Positions 1 through 12,600 of a DNA stretch of 64,000 nucleotides are shown here, in pieces. Made by a program: the position numbers and the translations under genes. The number at the start of each line of letters is the position of its first letter. The first letter of the stretch is position 1. Source of the stretch: Nipponacmea schrenckii (Eukaryota; Mollusca; Gastropoda; Lottiidae); NCBI GenBank assembly GCA_030562195.1, contig JAUJPP010000003.1, positions 11,811,398 to 11,875,397 of the forward strand, read 5' to 3'. The notes below the pieces were generated by a model that saw nothing but the letters and a program-made list of their open reading frames with translations, was not told the DNA's origin and searched no databases.

Positions 1-340
1 CCTTGACTAAGTGAAAATGCTTCAAAATGAATTCGTGAACACAACTATCTGATATAAATGAAATTTGGTTTTATCATTTATATTAATGTCATGTTGGTCA
101 AGTTCGAGTTTGACAATTTTTTAGAAAACAGTTCTTGAAATATTACTTTGTCCAAATTTGTTTGGGGACAGTGACGTCAGTTTTTATCTGATTGTAATGA
201 AATTTAGTTTAATCCTTTATATAAATGAGAACTTGGACATTCAACAAATAATGTTTACGTTCAATCTGCTTGATACTCTGGCAGCTTTCTGGATGAAATT
301 TTCTGGGCATAAAGAGGGAGGATATATATTTATTTTTCAG

Positions 341-517
341 GTTGTATATTTTGGTGATAATATATGTGCTGATTGTTATCCGTCTAAAACATTTGCTAAT
401 TGGTCTACAGTATTGATATTAGAAGAAATGGATGCTGAAGGTTATTTATGTTCTGATGGTACTGTACCTGGTCATGAACATGATGGTGAACCAAGTGATA
501 AGAAAATTAAATTTGAG
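341..517 (+). CDS. NT5DC1: NT5DC1-like exon with HAD FGDN motif
   Basis: 59 codons in phase 0 after acceptor TTTTTCAG at 333-340, ending GAG|GTAAAT. It carries the YFGDN motif, whose Asp corresponds to the late HAD metal-binding Asp, and NWSTVLILEE. An acidic loop (GHEHDGEPSDKK) sits where human NT5DC1 also has a charged variable loop. The open frame runs further in both directions only because the flanking intron happens to be open. Confidence 0.87.
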
Positions 518-1917
518 GTAAATCTTTTGTTGAATTATTTACAGTTTTCAGCCTTCTGGCATTCTAAGAAACCTTTTAAATCATAATATTAACAAAATTG
601 GGATATTATCAACAAACTCTTAAAGTTGAAGCTTAACTTATAATTTCTTGTTTTTTTAAAATTGGTGTACCTCTCCTCTTTAAAGATTAGTATATAGAGC
701 TTTTACACATCATTTATTGATAGAGAATCATGGAGACATAATGTGATGTTATCAAAAATGAATGGCTTAGTAATGATTTGATTCTGAAATGAAATTATCA
801 CTGATATTACCCTGTCAAATCTAGACATTGTTATTGGCTTGGTACAGGAGGCAACTATTTTTTATTTCTTTATTCAGTTTTTATACCCACACATGAAATG
901 TGAAGCCTATATTGGGCTTTCGATTGGTTCGTCCATCATTGCTTGTTAACACTCAAGGAGGAAGAATTATTGATGAATTTTCACTTGACTTGTGTGAGTG
1001 CTTGTAATCACCCAAGGATGAACCCTTTTGAAAATCAGCAAAATCAAAAAATATTTTTTTTACTAGAAGTATTTATTTAGTTATTGCTGTATATCTTAGA
1101 ATGCTCATTCTGGTGATTGTTACTGTAATGTCAAGTTTTTATTCAAATCAATGCTGCCAGTGAGAAATATTACCTTGCCTGGCAAGCTATCTTAAGTACC
1201 AAGGCTAATATTTTATAAATTTGGCATTTCAGCACAGTAAACTTGTTACCCAAGAAGAAATAGACTATTTACTTTCCAAAGAATGGGGCCCATTTTTATG
1301 TTATGATGACCAAAAGGGTACAAAAGTAATGAATACTTTTTGGGGCTCTGTTATAAGTAAATATTCATGTATTACAGTTCCTAGCTTGGAATATTTATCA
1401 GGTACAGTTAAATTTGTGTAACATATTTTTTTTTATAAATAAAACTCTTGAATGTTTTAATTTTTCAACATTAATACTCTCTCCTTTATTTACGTCAAAA
1501 TACTTACATACAGATTTTGAATTTGTGATTTTGTTTAAAGTTTCAACATATTATTGTTTCAAATAACAGGATAAGGACTAATTGTGCTAGTTATAAACCT
1601 TCTGATAATGAAATATTCACAAATATACAATTAGAAATTTGAGCAAATGAAAGATTCATTAATTATCATTAAATAATTGAACATACATAAGAAAATAATG
1701 TTTATTTTCTTGTAAAATTATTTTAGAATAGTCTTGTCACATTAACTCATTAAACAAGCTGTCAATCTTCTTCTTTAATAATTTTATATTTTGACCTTTA
1801 CATCCATAATATTTATTTGTAGGTGTTCCACTGGATCATAAATTTCAAAAGTTCTCAAAAGAAGACGGCAATACAGATGGATTTCACCCCGGTATACCAA
1901 GCTCATTGTTGCCTTGA
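341..1917 (+). CDS. NT5DC1: NT5DC1-like 5'-nucleotidase domain protein, 3'-terminal exons (partial)
   Basis: Seen: three exons, 341-517 (phase 0 to 0), 1233-1401 (0 to 1) and 1823-1917 (1 to stop), each with an AG acceptor after a pyrimidine-rich tract. The first two have GT donors (GAG|GTAAAT, CAG|GTACAG). They give 146 contiguous codons and a TGA at 1915-1917. Known: NT5DC1 is a HAD-superfamily protein of the cytosolic 5'-nucleotidase family. Its C-terminal part has an FFGDS-type HAD metal-site motif followed by the NWxTVLILEE motif, a KKWGSFF-type segment and an S-x-IAIPS segment near the end. Here these read YFGDNICAD, NWSTVLILEE, KEWGPFLCYDD and SCITVPSLEYL. The 5' exons lie outside the window to the left. 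The gene is convergent with the receptor gene. Enzymatic activity and substrate of this family are poorly defined, so only membership is claimed. Confidence 0.87.
881..1193 (-). repeat. Short pearl-like element (single core unit) in the NT5DC1-like intron
   Basis: The right-hand edge (about 1151-1193) is the reverse complement of the left ends at 11024 and 36954: GCTGCCAGTG...CTTGCCTGGCAAG. The left-hand edge (881-900, TTATACCCACACATGAAATG) matches the reverse of their GTGGGCGTATA ends. The interior holds about one core unit, including CACCCAAGGATGAACCC. This is the shortest of three copies that have both ends. Confidence 0.7.
1233..1401 (+). CDS. NT5DC1: NT5DC1-like penultimate exon
   Basis: Acceptor GGCATTTCAG ends at 1232 and donor TCAG|GTACAG follows 1401. 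169 bp, phase 0 to 1. It encodes KEWGPFLCYDD and SCITVPSLEYL, matching the KKWGSFF and IAIPS segments of vertebrate NT5DC1. Confidence 0.85.
1823..1917 (+). CDS. NT5DC1: NT5DC1-like last coding exon and stop
   Basis: Acceptor TTATTTGTAG ends at 1822. The two leading bases complete a Gly codon from the previous exon, followed by VPLDHKFQKFS (compare LPLDYKFTRFS in human NT5DC1) and a short Pro/Ser tail, then TGA at 1915-1917. The 3' UTR end is not resolved. Confidence 0.85.
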
Positions 1918-2329
1918 AATATTCATGCCTTGCTTTATCCCACCTTATATGATTAAGTTTACTTTTAATAATATCACCACATATTGTATGCTTTTCTTTC
2001 TCTTTTAGCTTGATATCACAAGCAGTGATTTTAAAAAAATTTGCAATCAACATTTTACACATGCATTTATTATTTTTATTGATGTTATCAGTATGAATGG
2101 ATGATAAGTATAAGTATCTAGACATTCTTACTTGATATCTATTTTATACAATTGTTATATAAGGCCTATACTATTTTAAAATATTGATTAATTGTTGGTG
2201 ATTCAGATCAGGTCTATATATTAGTCTATAAAAGTTTTGGATAGCTGAAATTCAGCTCTATAAGTTGATAAGCAAATTTAAGATAACTGCTGTATTGGTT
2301 ATTTGTTTTTATTATTTTCTGTTGATTTT

Positions 2330-3000
2330 TTGTACGCCCCCATTGTAATGTGATAAATATTGTTGTCGCCCCCTATGCCTCTGTGCGTCTGTTCATCTGT
2401 CTTCAATTGGCTTGTGAACGTGATACAGACTACAGTTACCATCTGATTTGAATGAAAAGGTGTGATCATATATATTATATTGATGAGATCTTGGAAAAAT
2501 TTGATATTTTTCATTTGGGTGAAAGGTTTTTGAGTTGCCCCTTTTGCCATTGAATTGATCATCATTGATGAGATCTTAGTAAAGTTTTAATTTGGCTTTT
2601 CTTAGTTATTGCCCTTTACTTCGTAAAAACAAGTCAAAATTTGTTTGTGAACACAAAAGAGTTTTCAACATTTCTCATCCTTTTTGAATGGAATTTGTTG
2701 TGATCATCCATATTTAAAGGGAAACTGCGTCTTAGCATGAACATAAAATTTTAGTTCTCAAGAATAGTCAATATGAGTATATATTCATCAGCGAACTTAT
2801 CGGGTGTTTTAAAGAATAGGAAAACTCACTAGTCAATTTATTAAGTTATTTTAATAATCAAATGCATCTTTATGGATAATTACTTAGTTTTTTGGATTTT
2901 TATTTATTTTCTTATGTTATATATGGCAACAGGTATATTTACTGATGAATAGAGCTCTTATTGGCCGAGTTCAAAATTTATGTTCAATCTAAGACCTATT
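2330..3000. repeat. Old interspersed repeats between the convergent genes
   Basis: Positions 2330-2720 hold decayed units containing TTATTGCCC and 'GTGAACAC' motifs, related to sequence at 1-260. Positions 2721-3000 are one copy of a dispersed family whose reverse complement lies at about 13980-14310 and 58970-59255. The shared blocks are the AGACGCAGT end, the segment around GATGAATATA, and AAATCCAAAAAACTAAGTAA. Confidence 0.6.
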
Positions 3001-3420
3001 AAGATTCTTTGTCAAATTTGAGTTTGAAGATTATTAAGTTTTGACTTATTGCCCTGTAGGCCTACTACAGACGAAAAAAAGTGACTACAGTTTTCATGGG
3101 ATTTAAATAATACACTTAAAATATATTAGTTTAGGTTTTTGGTAAAACAACCGCATCTGATATACCGAAGCATTTACGAGGGAAAGGGGTGTATCTTGCA
3201 CGACAACCACTTGTTAATCTTGTTTTTTATGTTTTTAGAATCGTCAGCCATAGTGCAAGACTTGCGTTCTCAGCCATTATTTGAAATATACATTTTTTTC
3301 TGAAATACGATTAAGTATATTAATTAATGTATATCAAAATAAATAAAAGTTTCTAGTCATTAATGTTCATATTCTATGTAAATTCGTCAACTATGTCGGA
3401 CGCAATACTGTCATACAATG

Positions 3421-4477
3421 GGTTATAGTCAAAATGGCCCCAAAATTTGGTCATAATGGCCCCAAAAAAGCTAAGGCCTATATATTTAATTTATTTATGA
3501 GCACTATTAAAAAAAATAACATGTCACACTTCAGATTCTTCACAAACAAAAACATATAATTTAGTCCTTCTAGTTTACATTGTCACACTTTTTCACAAAC
3601 TCTCCCATCTTATGAATCACATCTTATAGGACCATCCTAGTGAGAAACTTGCTGACTCTATTCCCTGCCTCTGATAGCTATTTGGACAGATATGGCTGGG
3701 GAAGAGTCAGAAAAACTAGTCACCAAAAACTTGGGATTTTACACACCTCCGCGGGTGTGGGGATTTTAAACCTATTAAATACCTCGAATCCATTTAACCT
3801 CGATATATTTGGAAAGTAGTTCAGTCATACCATCGTTATCCCCCTGCACCACTCATGCCACGCCTCTGGCTTGGTCAAAGTTTTTTTCAAGATTTTCAGA
3901 CACTCAGTCGAAATTTCAAATTGCGCGCACCTGATTCTGCTAGATGATTATGACCAAACTTTCCACTGGTAAATGTATTACCTTTCAACTGAAGATTCCA
4001 AATTGACTGAAAAGTTTCCATAAGGAGCACTGCAAATTTGACAGGTATAAGAAAAATCAGCTCAACTTACTAATTCCTGGTTCTCAGCTGTAGTCCTGTT
4101 GTTATCACACTTGACATGTGTTCAAAGCTTGCAGACATCACAATCAATAGACTTTTTGATTCTTCATTACGCTTTACACACATTTCAAAGATACACTATA
4201 GCCATTGTTGAAGATCTAAAGAATATCTGATCGATTTATAAGAAATTGAAATTTATAATTAGTCTTTCATATATCATAAGATAGGCTAAGACTTTCTTTG
4301 AACATCATGTCAGCTACATGGTATCATCATTAATCTTTCACATATGATAATGTAAGCTAAGTCTTTCTTTGATCAGCATAAGATACACGTTTATAATATT
4401 CATGGGGCCATTTTGACCAAAGAGCAATTTTTACTTGTGGGGCCATTTTGGTTTGGGACTATTTTGATCATATCCCC
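3421..4477. mobile_element. MITE-like DNA transposon, 1057 bp, 8 bp target duplication
   Basis: The ends are imperfect inverted repeats: GGTTATAGTCAAAATGGCCC on the left, and on the right the reverse of GGGGATATGATCAAAATAG. Both ends repeat the subterminal motif CAAAATGGCCCC, forward at 3430-3465 and inverted at 4404-4450. The 8 bp ATACAATG occurs immediately outside both ends (3413-3420 and 4478-4485), as expected of a target-site duplication. 8 bp duplications are typical of hAT-type elements, but no transposase is encoded, so the superfamily is an inference. Confidence 0.75.
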
Positions 4478-4489
4478 ATACAATGACTT

Positions 4490-4700
4490 ATCATGCGTCT
4501 AACTGTCATTGTCATATCGGTCAACACTGGCAATTCCAGACGTAATATCGTAGCTTCGTAACCCATTTTAGACGTTAAACTATGGTATTATACCCTGTCG
4601 GATCTAATAGTCCCATAATGTCAGACGTGAAACTATTGTATGGAACCAATAACAGACGTAATACTTACGTATTATAACCCATGTCACACGCAATACTATC
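4490..4700. repeat. Degenerate minisatellite around the MITE insertion site
   Basis: Imperfect copies of a ~35-45 bp unit containing CAGACGTAATAC and ATTATAACCCAT follow one another here. At least one more copy (GTCGGACGCAATACTGTCATA) precedes the MITE at about 3397-3416. The MITE therefore appears to have inserted into this array. Confidence 0.45.
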
Positions 4701-6483
4701 GGAGTCGGAACTGATGAAAATTGATGAGACTTGTGTATTGCTTAAATTTGGGATAAGGAAGTGAATAAATCTCTCTTTACATTAATAGGCTATGTCTCTG
4801 ACCTCCGGTTTTGTCTCCAAATTAAAGAAATCAGACTGAACTTATACGGTCAACTATAGAATAATTATCGGATGTGAATGATTTTCAGCTGTAATTTCAT
4901 TCAGTATATTCCCTACGGTGGTCAGAGCGGCCAATTTGTAAGTCTATCAGATGAAATGACCAAGACTTTAAAAAGTTAACGGCTAAATACCAAGACTCAC
5001 CAACTACAGAGAAACGAACGCTGAAGCTAACGAGTGTTGTGTCTTAAATAAAAACTATCGTAACATTACCAATTATCTTTGTACGATAGTAATGCACGGC
5101 CCTTAAGTCTTGCTCAGGTTATTGGTTTGTGATCGGGGATGTCAACATTGTTTCCATTCGCTTAATTACCACAAAGACACCCCACTGGCTCATTATCTGT
5201 TTCACTGCTCACAAATTGAAAATTGATTCTCTGATGAACATTGACATGAAAAACAGATTAACCTGTCCAATTTTTATTTAAATCTTTTTATCAGAAAATC
5301 TGTTCAACGTGGAAATTTCCCAACTAATGAAGTGGTATGATTATATACTCTAGTTAGCAACAGTCACGTGTATCCTCGGGGGTTTCTCGCCAACATTTTG
5401 TATCACTAGCTTGAACCATTCAACATCTTTATTAAGCAATAATAACTTTTCTCAGTTCCCAATCATTAATGTTAGGCACTTTAGGTGGTCTACAGAATAA
5501 TATATTGGTTTCAGAATTAAAAAAGGTAAAGATCGTCTGTGTAATGTTTAAAACATAAAACTAATTGTTTGTAGTCGGCATAAGAAAAAAAAATTGGCAA
5601 GAAAAAACGCAATATATTTCCGTCCGAAACTCGAGTTTAACAGCAAGTATCTGTAAGAGGTATCTATTCAAGTAAGATGTTGTGCCATGCAAAAGTTTAT
5701 TTAGTGTGTTTTTGAAATCTTTGATACTGAGAAAGTCACGTATGCGTGAAAAATATATATATTTATAGTCTGAAAAATATGTAATCTGGCATTGTTACAA
5801 TACAAGTTACAACCAAACATAAATACTTTTCTGACATCTTTAAATATAGGCTAGTTACCAGTACTATAATGTCATTAGAGGATTAGTTACCGGAAGTAGC
5901 CTATATTAAAAAAGGTGAGAAAAGAGCAAATCGTTGCAACCAGAGGCCACATGAGTCAGCTAACTTTCGGATTATTTGTACTTCTAACATTTCTAAACTT
6001 AACAACCCTGTTTCAAGTGTAAATACAAGTAACTTGGAATGGAAAAATTTTCATTGAAACCTATGCATGTGGAGATTTCTTTGGTACAAAGAGTACAAGA
6101 GATATTTGAATAATGCACATATCATAATTAGCACATTTGTTTTTAGTAATTCTTAATTTCTGTAAAGTTTATGGTAATACGAATCTTCTGAAAAAGCCAA
6201 TATAGACAAACTAAAATATATCTCCTGCGTGTTTAAATTTTCTGACTGCATTATTAAATACAAAATAAGTCCATTAGCAAACGAAGAACAAGGTAATAAT
6301 TCGCAAAATAGATGGACCTATAACAGATAATTCCTATCAAATGCTGTCAGAATTACTGGAGTTCTCTGTTGTCGTTGGCAACAGTTCTTCCAATATTTCA
6401 CTTGGAACTGGCATTTGGTTTCAACCTCTTAAAAAGTTTTTATCACAGGTAATTTCACGTAGCCATTAATTATCCAAACCCAA
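4700..6483. other. Intergenic, no gene seen
   Basis: No exon-like open frame with splice sites and no strong repeat was recognised between the minisatellite and the receptor's stop codon. Part of it must be the receptor's 3' UTR on the - strand. Confidence 0.4.
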
Positions 6484-6600
6484 CTAAGATTTGTTCCTTC
6501 CACCAACTTTTCTATTATCTAAAGAACCGTTCATTAATTTATAAGACGAAGTTTTAGACAAGACACAGGTGCTAGTGTTTTTCTTCGTCATTTTGTCCAA
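6484..6600 (-). CDS. RXFP-like receptor, last exon (C-tail and stop)
   Basis: Acceptor CTCTGTTTCAG lies just above 6600, in phase 0, matching the phase-0 donor at 7289. It has 38 codons then TAG (6486-6484). The tail begins LDKMTKKNTSTC and is rich in Lys, Ser and Thr, as expected of a GPCR cytoplasmic tail. I prefer this exon to read-through past 7289, because the donor there (GAG|GTAAGTAT) is near-perfect and read-through sequence contains a recent-looking duplication (GAATTGTCTATAATTGCCAG twice). Confidence 0.72.
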   Translation of the reverse strand: MDKMTKKNTSTCVLSKTSSYKLMNGSLDNRKVGGRNKS

Positions 6601-9600
6601 CTGAAACAGAGAACACATCAATATGAGAAACAATGTAAACAACACGTTTTGAAATAAATAAAGTCATTTAGTCATCCAAATTAGTTTAGATTTGAAAAGC
6701 TTAATTTCAGAAAAGGTATAGGTTGGAATGTTTATTGCTAGATTTAGTATGGTACTGACAATAAAGCTGATGATGACAACGTGTTTTACATAGTTACTTA
6801 TTGGAAAAAATTATAAAATGTCAAATATACCAAGTTTCCTTTTAAAAAAAACAACCCTTTAAACAATATAAGGCTTCTAAATTGTTTGCCCTGAATCAAT
6901 GATGTCAACGAAAGCCGAATTATGGGTGTAACCCAATCGGTAATCTTGTAGAGAGCAAACAAGAAACCCATTTCATACCAATTCACATTAAATTAGTTAA
7001 TTTTGTTAGATCAGAATAATGTATTACTTTATATATATATATATATATTTTTTTTTTATCAAAGAACAAGCTATTTTTAGAGACAATTATTCCAATACAG
7101 ATGAAGACATCAGGTGGAATTCAGTCTGCCGTCTGTCCAGAACACGACAAATAAATGATTCAGGTGACCGTAAACAGTATTATAGTGAATTGTCTATAAT
7201 TGCCAGTGAATTGTCTATAATTGCCAGAGAAAATTGTTATCACGATGATAGGTCTAAAGTGAGCTATTACAGACCTCATTATACTTACCTCAATTCCATT
7301 TTGATGATGTCTGGTTAAAGTGTGTCTTGCGCAAGATTGTGACGAATCTCTATAAATATTTGGTCTCCATACAACTGTAGCAAATTTGGAAATAAGTTTT
7401 TGTTTAAATAATTTTGTTGTTAAAGTATATAAAAGTGGATTTAATGCGCTATTGACCGGTAATATAAACACTACAACCCACGCATACAGATCTCCCGATA
7501 TCTTAACTCCTGAAATGCATAAAAGATTAAATAAAAAGTCCATTCAATGTCAAGAATTAACCTGTTTCCAGTAGATGGTTAATAACATGTCACCACAAGT
7601 CAACAGAAACAGCATGGAGTATTGTTTAAGGCTGTAATATAAAGTTCTTTATAGCCTGGAAATGACATGACATGGTTCTTATTTGAAAGTTTAAATTCTA
7701 TCTGTATTATAAAAAATTATTGGGGTATTAACATGAGATTATCTTTGTCACAATATAATATGACTAATGATTTCAAACTACAGTAATCATTGAAGTGATC
7801 AGATAGAACAGAACATACCTGAAAGTGCTACAACTTTTATAATAATTATAGGTATCCAACATATAAAGTCTGTGATCACAATAAATGAAAATCTTTTCAA
7901 TAAACATCTCTCGCGACTCTCTCTAGTTGTTCTTAACGGTACTTCAGTGTGTTTAATGGACACAAACATAGCAAGATACGCATAGGATATAAAGAGAAAC
8001 GATGCTAAATTCATCCCAATGAAGAGAAATGAAGAGTATTCCCACCCATTAGCTCTTGGATCGTGAAGATGTAGAGGTATACACACACCGTTATTTCGAT
8101 AGAAAGTGGTTCCAAAATATGGTACACCAATTACAGGTATCACAGCAAACAATATACACATTAACCACGTAAATCCCATGACACAATATGCTACCTTTAA
8201 TCCCCTTTTCCTTAATGAAAGTGGATACATGATACAAATGTATCTATCTAGTGTTATTACAGTTAGTGTTAACACTGATACTTCACTGCTTACTGTACTA
8301 ATAATTCCAGAGAGATCACAAGTCCAGCTATTCCTCCATTCTTCATCATGAAAAACATAATTTCCACGATACATTTTATCCCTAGTACCAATCATCAACA
8401 AATATACACCCATGATCATATCAGCAAAGGATAAGTTTTTAATAAAAAATGAATGGATCTGGTTGTCTTCCTTTAAAAGAAAACGACCCAAGAGAACTAT
8501 GATATTGCCAGCACATGCAAGAACAGCTACAACCCATACACTTATTCTTAATACAATATTTTCTAAAAGATTTTCTTGACTAGATATACCATCACCACGT
8601 GGTTCACAAGATATCACATCAGATACATAGGCACAGAAGTGGATTTTATCAAAATATCTGAAAAAAATACAAAAATAATCGTAACAATCTCTCATTTATA
8701 ACTACCATTGCTCGATCAGATTTCAGACTGCAGTAATTTCATAGCTTAAGGGAAACAATATATCTTTCATTGCAAAAACAAATCAATTACCACGGAATCT
8801 TCATGGCCATTAATATCAAAGGTGAGGAACTTGGTTTTAAAAAGGGTTTGGGTTTCTTTGAAAGACCGTATAATATGACTGATACCGACACCAGATGTTG
8901 ATAAAGACCTCTTATTGTCTTATTAAAGATTGATTTAAAAAGAGGTGGTTTTAAAAGAGTTTAGGTTTCTTTAACTTTGTAAGACCGTATACTATTTCTG
9001 ACACCGACACCAGATGTTGATAAAGACCTCTTATTGTCTTATTAAAGATTAAAGAATCTAATCGCAATAAATTCATAGCACGAAATATAATTTGATGTTA
9101 AACTAAAGGTCATTTTAAAGGACGAAATAGAATCTTAACTCCACAAATATCAACACAGTTTTGTATATTTTGTTTTTTTTTTAACAATTTTCTATTTTAG
9201 TCTTAATGTTAAACCAACACTTTGATCTCTACAGAATAGGCTTCGAATGGTTTTATTTCCAAGGTAGAAAAGGTAAAAATAATAGTTTGATATATTAAAT
9301 ACCATCAAATGACCTATGATGGTTTAAAAAATAGAAAACAAAGGTGTACGGAAAATGAAGTGTGTATGAAGTGGAAAACATTACATTACAATATAACATC
9401 ATTTCAGGACATAACCTAACCTCCCCACTTTTGATAATTTAACAATAAGTCTATAATGGTATACTTTAAGACATACATCAAGACACATATATGCCGCGGC
9501 GGCTCAGGGAGTAAGACGTTTGCTCGCTGCTCGAGAGCTCAACTTTGCGTGAATATAGTTTTTGATAGAGTAGTTTGTAATATTGCAAATATAATCTCAT

Positions 9601-12600
9601 GTTGTTTCCCGAACAATAAATACCCTCTTTAAACAATTCAAAGCTTTAACCCTGTGGGGGTCTAACTTAATAAGTTTGACATCAATACCTATATTGATTG
9701 TATTCTAGAAGTAATGGTCTGATATTGTCATGTCGGTCACAAATCCATGGAGAGGGGTATTATTACTATATATATATACCAATTTAGATAGTAATTTATT
9801 GTTATTTTGTTCCCCAATGATTGAAAGTGATACTTACACGTTCTGTAAGGTAGTTAATAAACTAAATGTTTCTTTTGGAACGGTAGAAAATGGGTTTTCT
9901 TTCAGGTTGCTGAAATATCATTATAACGACATGTATAAGCTATCTTTCTGATGAATTTCCATTCAATGATCATCTTAACATTAGGATAACGACCCGAGGA
10001 TATTGGTGCTTCAAGATCACTTCAGATATTGCTTTTCAAATTGTAGCAAACGTTCTACCTCGATAGTTCCCCTTGAGCTCTGCTACATATCACGGTATTG
10101 AATGGCAGACTCGCACAAGAAGACACAAGGAACTCTACCATTCATTACCGAGGCAGATTCAGCTGCACTGAAACTGCCGAGGATTATCGAATGATCCTAC
10201 AGATTTCGTTATACAGTCATGGTATCAAGTGAGTGCTCAAAGGAAGTACCTGATAAGAGTTTGGTTCTTATGTTACTTGACACAACCACCAGATAACTAA
10301 TTGGGAGATTCTAGGCCTAAGTACATGTATATTTGTATAAGATTTGAACGACATTTAAAAGTGGAGAGCAGATATAACAAGAAAAGCAAAGGCTTTATTA
10401 TGGCATATCCCACTTCAATAAGTTTCAACACGATTAACACATGTGTGTGTTTCTTTGTGTTTCTTGTTATTTGTGTATGTAGTATACTTACAGTGATCGA
10501 ATACTCAAGAGCGGATTGAAAACTGTTTCTTCAATACTCAAAATATTATTATTCGTTAGAACACTGAAATGAATAGGATATATATTTGGACAATTTAAGG
10601 AAATGTATCAAACTGCCATGAAAATTGTTTTACTGGCTTTGAGTGCGGCTTTTGTATTAGAATTCATAAGTGCACAAATAATTGTAGTCTGCCAAAGTCA
10701 TATCTTTTATAACTGACTTCATGGCATCTGTTATATTGAATCAGTTCGTTTTTCTATTCTATACATTTTGACATATTCATTGTATAATGTTGAAAAAGCC
10801 CAGATCATATAAAAAATGTCAAGGCTATTTTCCAAGTAGTGTTATAAGCAACAATAACATTTATATGAAAACTGCTAAAAACACTTTTCAGTCTATTTAA
10901 AGAACGATTCCAGTCTAACACATTTCCTTGAGAGTGACATCTAGAAGAATTTTCAAACTCACACCAAAGTGTCAAAAACATACATGTTCAATAAGAAATT
11001 GAAATAAGACAGAAAATGATTTAAAGATAGCTTGCCAGGCATGGTTATATACGCCCACTGGCAGCATTGAATTTGAATAATAATTTGGGCAATAGCTCAA
11101 AAAACATTCATGGAATAATACCATTTTGATGCAATTTTACTAAATCAATTAATTAAAAACTGTTCATAGAAAATCGTCAAATTCAAAATTGAACCACATC
11201 TTATCTATTTCAATACTCATACCAAGTTTCATCAAATTCCAATAAAAATTGTAACATCTTTTGCACCCACAAAAATATTTTGACACAATTTTATTCAGTC
11301 AAGCGCAATAACTCAAAAACCGTTCACAAAAAAATCGTCAAATTAGAACTTAACTACCATCTTATCAATGCCAATGCTTACACCAAGTTTCATCTAAATT
11401 CTTTGAAAATTGAAGCTTCTTATTGCAACCATAATAGAATTTTGACGCAAGTGAAGGGCAATTACTCAAAACCGTTCATTGAAAAAATTGTAAAATTAAA
11501 ACTTGACTGAGATCTAATTAAAATTGTAGGTTTTATTGCATCAACAATAAAATCTTGACAAAATTTAACTAACTCAAAAACTGTTCAATTAAAAATTGTT
11601 AAATTAGAATTTGGCTGCCGTCTTATCAATTTCAATAAAACAAAGTTCCATCAAAATCCATTCAAAATTGTAGCCTCTTTTGCACTGACAATAAAATTTT
11701 GACGCAATTTTACTAAGCCAAGGGCAAAAACTCAAAAACTGTTCATCAAAAAATCGTCAAATTCAGACTTGACCACCATCTTATAAATACCACTACTCAC
11801 AACAAGTTTCATCAAAATCAATTGAAAATTGTAGCTTCTGTTGCGCCCACACTAAAATTTTTACGCAATTTTAGTAAGTCAAGAGCAATAAGTCTAAAAG
11901 AGCTCATCGCAAAATCGTCAATTTCGAACTTGACTACCGTCTTATCAACTTCAATGTTCATACCAAATTCCATTCAAATCCATTGAAAATTGTAGTTTCT
12001 ATTGCATAAACAATAAATTTGACGTGATATTAGTTAAAGGGCAATTACTAAAAAATCGTACATCAAAAAATCTTCAAATTCAATCTTGACTGCTGTCTTA
12101 TCAATTCCAATGCTTACACCAACTTTCTTTAAAATCCATTGAAAATTGTAGCCTCTATATCACCCACAATGAAATTTTGACCAATTTTACTATGTCAAGG
12201 GCAATAACTAAAAAAAAACGTTCATCGAAAAATCGTAAATTTCAAAATTGTCTTCCGTTTTATTAATTTCAATGCTCACACCAAGTTTCATTAAAACCCA
12301 TTGAAAATTGTAGCTTCTATTGTGTCTCCAACAAATAAAGAGCCAGGGGCAATAACTCAAAAACTGTTCATCGAAAAATCGTCAAAATCGAACTTGAACG
12401 CCGTCTTATCAATTCCAATGCTCATGCCAAGTTTCATCTAAATCCATATAAAATTGTAGCTTTTATAGTGTCTACAACAAATGTTGACGGACCGACGGAC
12501 AGGGGCGACGACAATATATGTCCACATATTCATGTGGGCGTATAACAAAATTATAAAGATATATTCCAGGTGTTTCGAATATGACATCATTTTCTTAAGA

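Noticed and set aside
158..340. N-terminal extension of the NT5DC1-like exon
   Set aside because: Sequence before the AG at 339-340 is an open intron with repeat content. The TTTTTCAG acceptor and family similarity both start at 341.
9490..9545. tRNA-like or SINE head (GGCTCAGGGAGTAAGACG)
   Set aside because: It recalls an A box, but no B box, cloverleaf or second copy was found in the window.
11024..12545. CRISPR-like regular repeats
   Set aside because: Units are ~150 bp, degenerate, contiguous and in animal DNA. This is a transposon core array, not a CRISPR.
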